Source: LMUY01 sp964246185
Lineage (GTDB): Bacteria > Pseudomonadota > Alphaproteobacteria > Acetobacterales > Acetobacteraceae
DNA length: 6,019 nt
Assembly (NCBI GenBank): GCA_964246185.1
Contig: CAXTPP010000178.1
Location: 1-6,019, forward strand
Direction: 5' to 3'
Shown: positions 1 to 6,019 of the stretch, one piece after another
How positions within the stretch are numbered: position 1 is the stretch's first letter
How the letters are laid out: each line of letters starts with the position of its first letter
Notes under the pieces: generated by a model
What the model was told of the DNA's origin: nothing
Seen by the model: only the letters and a program-made list of their open reading frames with translations
Databases searched by the model: none
Position numbers and translations under genes: made by a program

Positions 1-88
1 GCTCGACGCGCTCTGCTTGCTGGCTTGCGGTGTAGGCTGCCGCCTCGTCGGCGGGGTCGGTCGGCTCGGTTGAGGACCCAGGGAACAT
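1..88 (-). CDS. Possible 5' end of an unidentified minus-strand gene (partial)
   Basis: Reading the minus strand from an ATG at 88-86 gives 29 open codons to the left edge. The peptide begins MFPGSSTEPTDPADEAA and ends near YTASQQAERVE. It is acidic and polar with no recognisable domain, like a disordered N-terminal tail, so I cannot name the product. Support is limited to the open frame, protein-like composition and a LexA-type box over the start. There is no Shine-Dalgarno sequence: the start codon lies inside the box, so the message would be leaderless if this ATG is used. No other ATG, GTG or TTG occurs on the minus strand in 1-85. The true start is therefore either this ATG or lies outside the window, in which case 1-88 would be promoter and leader. 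The box suggests a DNA-damage gene, but that is inference. Confidence 0.25.
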   Translation of the reverse strand, partial: MFPGSSTEPTDPADEAAAYTASQQAERVE

Positions 89-97
89 ATACCGAAC
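83..97 (-). promoter_or_regulatory. Candidate LexA (SOS) box, GTTC-N7-GTTC
   Basis: The plus strand reads GAACATATACCGAAC, an exact direct repeat GAAC-N7-GAAC. On the minus strand this is GTTC-N7-GTTC, the established LexA operator form of alphaproteobacteria, unlike the CTGT-N8-ACAG palindrome of E. coli. It sits in a gene-poor stretch whose A/T content is high for this window. The only plausible target here is a leftward gene at or beyond the left edge. Only eight bases are constrained, so a chance match somewhere in 6 kb is possible. Confidence 0.45.
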
Positions 98-150
98 ACA
101 AATCACAAGCAGGGTGCAGTCCGCAAGCCTTGCCTGAAAACAGTCCTACA

Positions 151-283
151 CCGATGGTCCTTGAGAGTGACCGTCAGGCAAGCAAGGCCAGAGGCTCTGC
201 CTTTGGACACTGCCAAAGGGAGGGCCTTTGGAATCCATTTACATAAAGGTGCCAAAGGCCTCAGGCCTTTGGCGGGTCTGGGC
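151..283 (+). repeat. Dispersed hairpin-rich repeat, copy 1
   Basis: This element recurs in the same orientation at 5871-5996. The first 51 bases match copy 2 at 44 positions. The last 32 bases (252-283) match at 31. The middle differs by small insertions and deletions. It contains alternating CCTTTGG and CCAAAGG heptamers near 200, 213, 225, 252 and 266, which can pair in several ways, and it ends in a perfect inverted repeat (251-261 with 263-273). A further small hairpin, CTGGGC/GCCCAG at 278-283 and 287-292, follows and overlaps the end. The copy lies between the left-edge gene and the 3' end of the FUSC gene. It encodes no transposase and looks like a non-autonomous intergenic repeat of a family I do not recognise by name. 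Confidence 0.75.
251..273 (-). terminator. Strong hairpin downstream of the FUSC gene, possible terminator
   Basis: GCCAAAGGCCT (251-261) and AGGCCTTTGGC (263-273) are exact inverse complements around one central base, so a stable stem-loop can form on either strand. It lies about 60 bases beyond the FUSC stop codon at 334-336. On the minus strand the stem is followed by a weak, interrupted T-rich stretch (ACCTTTATGT) rather than a clean T-run. Termination is therefore possible but not clear. The hairpin is part of the dispersed repeat and may be there for that reason alone. Confidence 0.3.
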
Positions 284-333
284 AGCGCCCAGCCTTGCTC
301 CTCGACAAGTCAGCGCCCGAGGCCCTTGGCTAA

Positions 334-2439
334 CTAGGCCGCTTCCCTGGGCAGCTTCGCAGCCGCCCCGTTCAGCAGCTCGATCTGCCGACCGATCCGG
401 GCCAGCGCATCCGGCGCCCGCCCAGCTGGCCGAGGCGTGGTGGACGCCGACCCGGCGGCCAGCGCCCCGAGCGAGCCGCCGATCCATTCGCGCCATTCCC
501 GCAGCGCCCCGGGGCCGATGCCGTCGGCGTGGTGCGGGTCTAGCTGCAGCGCGGACAGCCGGCCAGCCATCCGGCGCAGCGCCGCGTCCACCACCATGGC
601 CGCTTGCAACGACTCCCCCTGGTTGCGGCGCGGCTCGTGCAGCGCGCGGGAGAGGGACGCCTCCAGGTTGTTGCTCGCGGCCCCGGCGGCGCGGCGGGCG
701 CTGTCCACCGCAGCCGCCGCGCCCTCGCCCAGCAGCGCGTCCAGCTCCGCGCGGGCGAACGCGGCATGGGCGGCGATCGCGGTCCGCAGCTCTCGCCGCA
801 GCCGGTCCGGCTCCCAGCTCGGCCACAGCAGCAGGCAGGCCAGCACCGCCAGCACGCCGCCGGCCAGGGTGTAGAGCGCGCGCAGGGCGGCGATCAGCAG
901 CTCGCCGGTGCCGGGCCGGCTGAACTCGGTGAGCAGCACCACCAGCGGGGTGAGCAGGGCGATGAACGCGCCGAAGTTCACCCCGCGCACCGTGAAGGCC
1001 AGCACCGCCAGCGGGAACAGCGCCCCGGCGATGGCCAGCGGCGTGGTGCACACGAGCGCGATCGCCGCCGCCGCCAGCCCGCCCAGCACGGTGCCGCCGA
1101 TCCGCTCCACCGCCCGCTGCCAGGTGAGCGCGTAGAACGGCTGCATGGTCAGGATCAGCGTGATGATGAGCCAGTGCTGGTAATGCCCGGACAGCGACAG
1201 CGTGAACGAAAGCGCGGGCGCGGCCACGAGGGCGCCGCGCAGCGCATGGCGGAACGCGTCGGACCGCCAGGACAAATTGGCCCGCAACGGCCCAGCCACC
1301 CGCTCGATCCAAGGCCCAGCGGCGGGCAGCGCGCCGGGACGCCAGCCTTCAGGGGCGGCGAGGGTGGCGGCGATGCGCAGCCGCTCCACGATCGCGTCCG
1401 TCACCGCCGCGAGCGCCGGGGCCGACCCGGCCTGCGCGATCGCGTCCAGCACCGGGCCGAGGCGGGACAGCGGTTCCGTCACGCCGGAGCCTGCGCCAGA
1501 CTGTTCGGCGCGTTCCGCGCCAGGGTCCTCGGCGCGGATGGCTTCGGCCAGCATGATCAGCGCTGTGCGGAGCCGTTGCAACACCTGGCCCGCGGCGGCG
1601 CGGATTGCCGGGTCAGGTTCGGCTTCCAGGATGTCCGACAAGGCGACCAGCGCGCCGAACAGCTGATCGACCGCCTCCACCCGGATCAGCGCCTGGAACG
1701 CCCGGCCGTTTGCCTGGCCGCGCGCCCGCACCGTGTCCTGCACGGCGGCGCGGGCGCGCTCGATGGTGTCCTGCACGGCCCGGCGGTGGCCGCGCGCGTG
1801 GGCCTCCCAAAGTGCCGGGCCATCTGCCGGGTCAGCTTCGCCCAGGAGGCCTTGCAGGTCGGCGGCCAGGCGCGCGGTGGAGCGGTAGGCGTCGGACACG
1901 GCGCGGCGGGCCGGGCGGAACGGGCGGATGCGCCAGATCGCCATGGTGAGCAGCACCGCCCACAAGCAGCCCGCCGCGAACACGCCGCCGAGCAGCGCCG
2001 CCTCGCGCGGGCTGCGCGCCTGGTCCAGCGCCAGCACCAGCACGACCACCAGCAGGTTGCCGACTTGCAGCGACGCCGGGCTCCAGACCCGGGCGAAGGA
2101 GCAGGCGAAGATGCCGAGGCAGGCGAGCGGCACCGTGAAGGCGAGGCCTGCGCCGCGCAGCACGCTGAATCCGGCGGTGATCGCAGCGCCCAGCAGGGTG
2201 AACGCGACCAGGGCGGGCAGGCGGCGGCGGATCGGGCCGCCGGCGTCGCACAGGCAGGTCAGCAACGCGCCGAGGGCGGCTTCGAGCAGCACCGGCCAGT
2301 GCAGCCACTGGTCGGCCGCGACGATGACGGCGATGGACAGCGCGGCGCGCAGGCCCTCGGCGACGCTGATGGCGCGCAGGTCGAAGGCGATGGGCAGGCG
2401 GGCAAGGTCGGCCTGCGGGGTGGTGGCGAGGAAGCGCAT
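334..2439 (-). CDS. FUSC-family inner-membrane protein (YccS/fusaric-acid-resistance-like), putative efflux transporter
   Basis: A 701-residue membrane protein with the two-half architecture of the FUSC/YccS family. The N-terminal half has about six hydrophobic helices (roughly 30-45, 48-65, 74-95, 98-117, 122-140, 148-170). A soluble, helix-rich, charged region spans about 171-395. A second block of about six helices follows (398-416, 421-438, 447-465, 467-485, 487-505, 516-540), then a C-terminal cytoplasmic tail. The second block carries RxGGTVLGG (446-454), matching the R-x-GT-x-x-G motif seen in FUSC domains, after a WLIITLILTMQP helix. Relatives are linked to export of aromatic or weak acids, but the substrate cannot be read from sequence and no HlyD-type adaptor or outer-membrane gene is adjacent. 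The gene lies 60 bases behind acnA on the same strand, so co-transcription is plausible. The ATG at 2439 is the only ATG before the first helix. Its best purine-rich match (GAGG) sits about 14 bases upstream, rather far. Family call firm, function uncertain. Confidence 0.88.
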   Translation of the reverse strand: MRFLATTPQADLARLPIAFDLRAISVAEGLRAALSIAVIVAADQWLHWPVLLEAALGALLTCLCDAGGPIRRRLPALVAFTLLGAAITAGFSVLRGAGLAFTVPLACLGIFACSFARVWSPASLQVGNLLVVVLVLALDQARSPREAALLGGVFAAGCLWAVLLTMAIWRIRPFRPARRAVSDAYRSTARLAADLQGLLGEADPADGPALWEAHARGHRRAVQDTIERARAAVQDTVRARGQANGRAFQALIRVEAVDQLFGALVALSDILEAEPDPAIRAAAGQVLQRLRTALIMLAEAIRAEDPGAERAEQSGAGSGVTEPLSRLGPVLDAIAQAGSAPALAAVTDAIVERLRIAATLAAPEGWRPGALPAAGPWIERVAGPLRANLSWRSDAFRHALRGALVAAPALSFTLSLSGHYQHWLIITLILTMQPFYALTWQRAVERIGGTVLGGLAAAAIALVCTTPLAIAGALFPLAVLAFTVRGVNFGAFIALLTPLVVLLTEFSRPGTGELLIAALRALYTLAGGVLAVLACLLLWPSWEPDRLRRELRTAIAAHAAFARAELDALLGEGAAAAVDSARRAAGAASNNLEASLSRALHEPRRNQGESLQAAMVVDAALRRMAGRLSALQLDPHHADGIGPGALREWREWIGGSLGALAAGSASTTPRPAGRAPDALARIGRQIELLNGAAAKLPREAA
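1714..1779 (-). repeat. Tandem 11-residue repeat inside the FUSC gene
   Basis: Residues 221-231 (AVQDTIERARA) and 232-242 (AVQDTVRARGQ) form a head-to-tail repeat. At the DNA level an identical 14-base stretch occurs at 1733-1746 and 1766-1779, exactly 33 bases apart. This suggests a recent in-frame duplication or a constrained helical repeat in the soluble domain between the two membrane blocks. The spacing of eleven residues suits a long amphipathic or coiled-coil helix. Confidence 0.5.
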
Positions 2440-2450
2440 CAGGGTGCGTT

Positions 2451-2490
2451 TTCCCTCACCCTGTCCCTCTCCCGCTGGCGGGAGAGGGAG
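2451..2490. repeat. REP-like palindrome in the acnA-FUSC intergenic gap
   Basis: The core is a perfect inverted repeat, CCCTCTCCCGC (2465-2475) and GCGGGAGAGGG (2478-2488), with two central bases. It is flanked by a pyrimidine-rich lead-in (TTCCCTCACCCTG) and a purine-rich trailer. This matches the type of CCCTCTCCCGC-palindrome dispersed widely between genes in many Proteobacteria, recognisable from memory by the translation motif SPSPAGGRG. It fills most of the 60 bases between the acnA stop and the FUSC start. It may stabilise the acnA message, attenuate read-through, or simply be a mobile repeat. There is no T-run, so it is not a classical terminator. Confidence 0.7.
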
Positions 2491-2499
2491 AAGGAAGGG

Positions 2500-5187
<2,688 letters not shown>

Positions 5188-5301
5188 CGGTTGCCTCGCT
5201 CGTTGGGGCGGCGCAGGAATGCGGCGCGGTCAAATGGATATGGGTGCGGCGGTTAAACCATGGAGGGCGGCGCGGGTCCACATGGTGCGTTACTGGGCGC
5301 G
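5188..5301. promoter_or_regulatory. Divergent acnA-ccmA intergenic region
   Basis: Both flanking genes read outward, so promoters for each must lie here or overlap the coding starts. On the minus strand a TTGACC matching a -35 element lies at 5233-5228 towards acnA, but no good -10 follows at the usual spacing. The most A/T-rich patch, around 5231-5260 (CAAATGGATATGG and GGTTAAACC), is the likeliest site of promoter melting. I see no convincing Fur, IscR or FNR-type operator. If ccmA starts at the alternative ATG at 5260, the region shrinks to 72 bases. Confidence 0.4.
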
Positions 5302-5868
5302 ATGCTGGTCGAGGCAAGCGGGCTGGCTGCCTTCCGCGGGGAGCGCCTGGTGCTGGAGGGCGTGTCGCTGGCGGTGCCGCCGGGTGCGGCGCTGCTGCTG
5401 CTGGGGCCGAACGGGTCCGGCAAATCGACGCTGCTGCGGGTGCTCGCCGGGTTGAAGCGGCCGGATGCGGGCACGATCGCGTGGTGCGACGCATCAGTGT
5501 CTCCCGTGGCCTACTTGGCACATGCGGACGCCATCAAGCCCGGGCTGACGGTGGCGGAGAACCTGCGCTTCGCCGCCGCCGGCCGCCCGGTCGAGCCCGC
5601 CTTGGCAGCGCTTGGCCTGGCGGACCTGGCGGAGCTGCCGGCGCGGATGCTGTCCGCCGGGCAGCGCCGCCGCCTGGCGCTGGCCCGGCTGCAGCTCAGC
5701 CGCGCGCCGCTGTGGCTGCTGGACGAGCCGACGCTGGGGCTGGACACCGCCTCGCTCGCGTTGCTGGCCGCGCTGCTGGCGGCGCACCGGGCGGCGGGCG
5801 GCGGCGTGGTGGCCGCGACCCATCAGGACCTGGTGCTGCCGGCCGCCGCCGTGCTGCGGCTCGGCTGA
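5302..5868 (+). CDS. ccmA: Haem exporter ABC ATP-binding subunit CcmA (cytochrome c maturation)
   Basis: ATPase of the CcmAB complex, which with CcmC, D and E supplies and releases haem for covalent attachment to periplasmic c-type cytochromes. It acts on the cytoplasmic face of the inner membrane. From the ATG at 5302 the protein has 188 residues: Walker A GPNGSGKST (35-43), signature LSAGQRRRLALARL (117-130), Walker B LWLLDEPTLGLD (137-148) and the switch histidine in THQD (H174). The segment YLAHADAIKPGLTVAENLRF (71-90) is the CcmA-type Q-loop region, but the glutamine present in E. coli CcmA (GHQPGIK) is an alanine here. The domain is slightly short, with few residues between the first subdomain strand and the Q-loop. 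Start 5302 (MLVEASGLAAFRGERLVLEGV) fits family N-termini. The in-frame ATG at 5260 would add 14 glycine-rich residues. Neither has a clear Shine-Dalgarno. ccmB is expected next but is not within 150 bases. Confidence 0.93.
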   Translation: MLVEASGLAAFRGERLVLEGVSLAVPPGAALLLLGPNGSGKSTLLRVLAGLKRPDAGTIAWCDASVSPVAYLAHADAIKPGLTVAENLRFAAAGRPVEPALAALGLADLAELPARMLSAGQRRRLALARLQLSRAPLWLLDEPTLGLDTASLALLAALLAAHRAAGGGVVAATHQDLVLPAAAVLRLG

Positions 5869-5870
5869 TG

Positions 5871-5996
5871 CCAATGGCCCTTGAGGGTGAGCGTCAAGCA
5901 AGCCAGGCCAGAGGCTCCGCCAAAGGCAGAGCCTTCGGAACCCGTTTGCTTAAGGAAAGGGTTTCCAAAGGCCTCGGGCCTTTGGCGGGTCTGGGC
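5871..5996 (+). repeat. Dispersed hairpin-rich repeat, copy 2
   Basis: Second copy of the 151-283 element, in the same orientation, starting two bases after the ccmA stop codon. Compared with copy 1 it lacks about 13 bases carrying one CTTTGG arm and has a few extra bases before the terminal hairpin. Pairings that can form include AGGCTC (5912-5917) with GAGCCT (5929-5934), a near match of GGAACCC (5937-5943) with GGGTTTCC (5959-5966), and the terminal 9-bp stem. The arrangement suggests a structured element, active as DNA or RNA, that favours gene 3' ends. It lies where ccmB normally follows ccmA closely. Confidence 0.75.
5965..5985 (+). terminator. Terminal hairpin of repeat copy 2, possible transcription attenuator after ccmA
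   Basis: CCAAAGGCC (5965-5973) and GGCCTTTGG (5977-5985) form a perfect 9-bp stem with a TCG loop about 100 bases after the ccmA stop. The sequence after the stem on the plus strand is CGGGTCTGGG, with no T-run, so it does not look like a standard intrinsic terminator. It could still pause polymerase or protect the 3' end of the ccmA message. Confidence 0.25.
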
Positions 5997-6019
5997 GGAG
6001 TGGCTTCAAGGTTCCGATT

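Noticed and set aside
25..246. A 73-codon plus-strand open frame at the left end
   Set aside because: It has no Shine-Dalgarno or recognisable domain, reads through the LexA-type box and ends inside the dispersed repeat. Composition suggests chance.
228..923. A 231-codon plus-strand open frame starting inside repeat copy 1
   Set aside because: Most of it is antisense to the C-terminal half of the FUSC gene, and its Arg/Pro/Ala-rich translation is typical of a shadow frame.
5260..5301. N-terminal extension of CcmA from the ATG at 5260
   Set aside because: The extra 14 residues are glycine-rich and unlike CcmA N-termini, which usually begin two or three residues before the first beta-strand. 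The ATG at 5302 fits better, although neither start has a strong ribosome-binding site.

Overview
This is a GC-rich, densely coding bacterial chromosome window, most likely from an alphaproteobacterium. An Acetobacteraceae/Rhodospirillales-type genome is my best guess. The reasons are strong G/C bias at third codon positions, an AcnA-type aconitase divergent from a cytochrome c maturation gene (ccmA), and a GAAC-N7-GAAC motif of the kind LexA binds in alphaproteobacteria. The taxonomic call is inference from these features, not from a search.

Layout. Positions 1-88 may hold the start of a minus-strand gene running off the left edge, with a LexA-type box (83-97) over its start. Positions 89-333 carry no convincing gene. 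They hold the first copy of a hairpin-rich dispersed repeat (151-283). From 334 to 5187 two minus-strand genes lie head to tail: acnA (2500-5187), then a 12-helix FUSC-family membrane protein (334-2439). The 60-base gap between them contains a perfect 11-bp-arm REP-like palindrome (2465-2488). A short intergenic region (5188-5301) separates acnA from the divergent ccmA (5302-5868), the ATPase of the CcmAB complex used in cytochrome c maturation. Two bases after the ccmA stop a second copy of the dispersed repeat begins (5871-5996), where ccmB would normally be expected. The window ends before any ccmB start.

How the genes relate. AcnA is the [4Fe-4S] TCA-cycle aconitase, and CcmA serves haem delivery for c-type cytochromes, so the divergent pair joins central carbon oxidation to respiratory-chain assembly. 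The FUSC gene may be co-transcribed behind acnA, but nothing in the sequence ties it functionally to the TCA cycle.

I see no undescribed multi-gene system. The most interesting items are the repeat family that brackets the locus and separates ccmA from its expected partner, the candidate SOS box at the left edge, and the REP-like palindrome in the acnA-FUSC junction.
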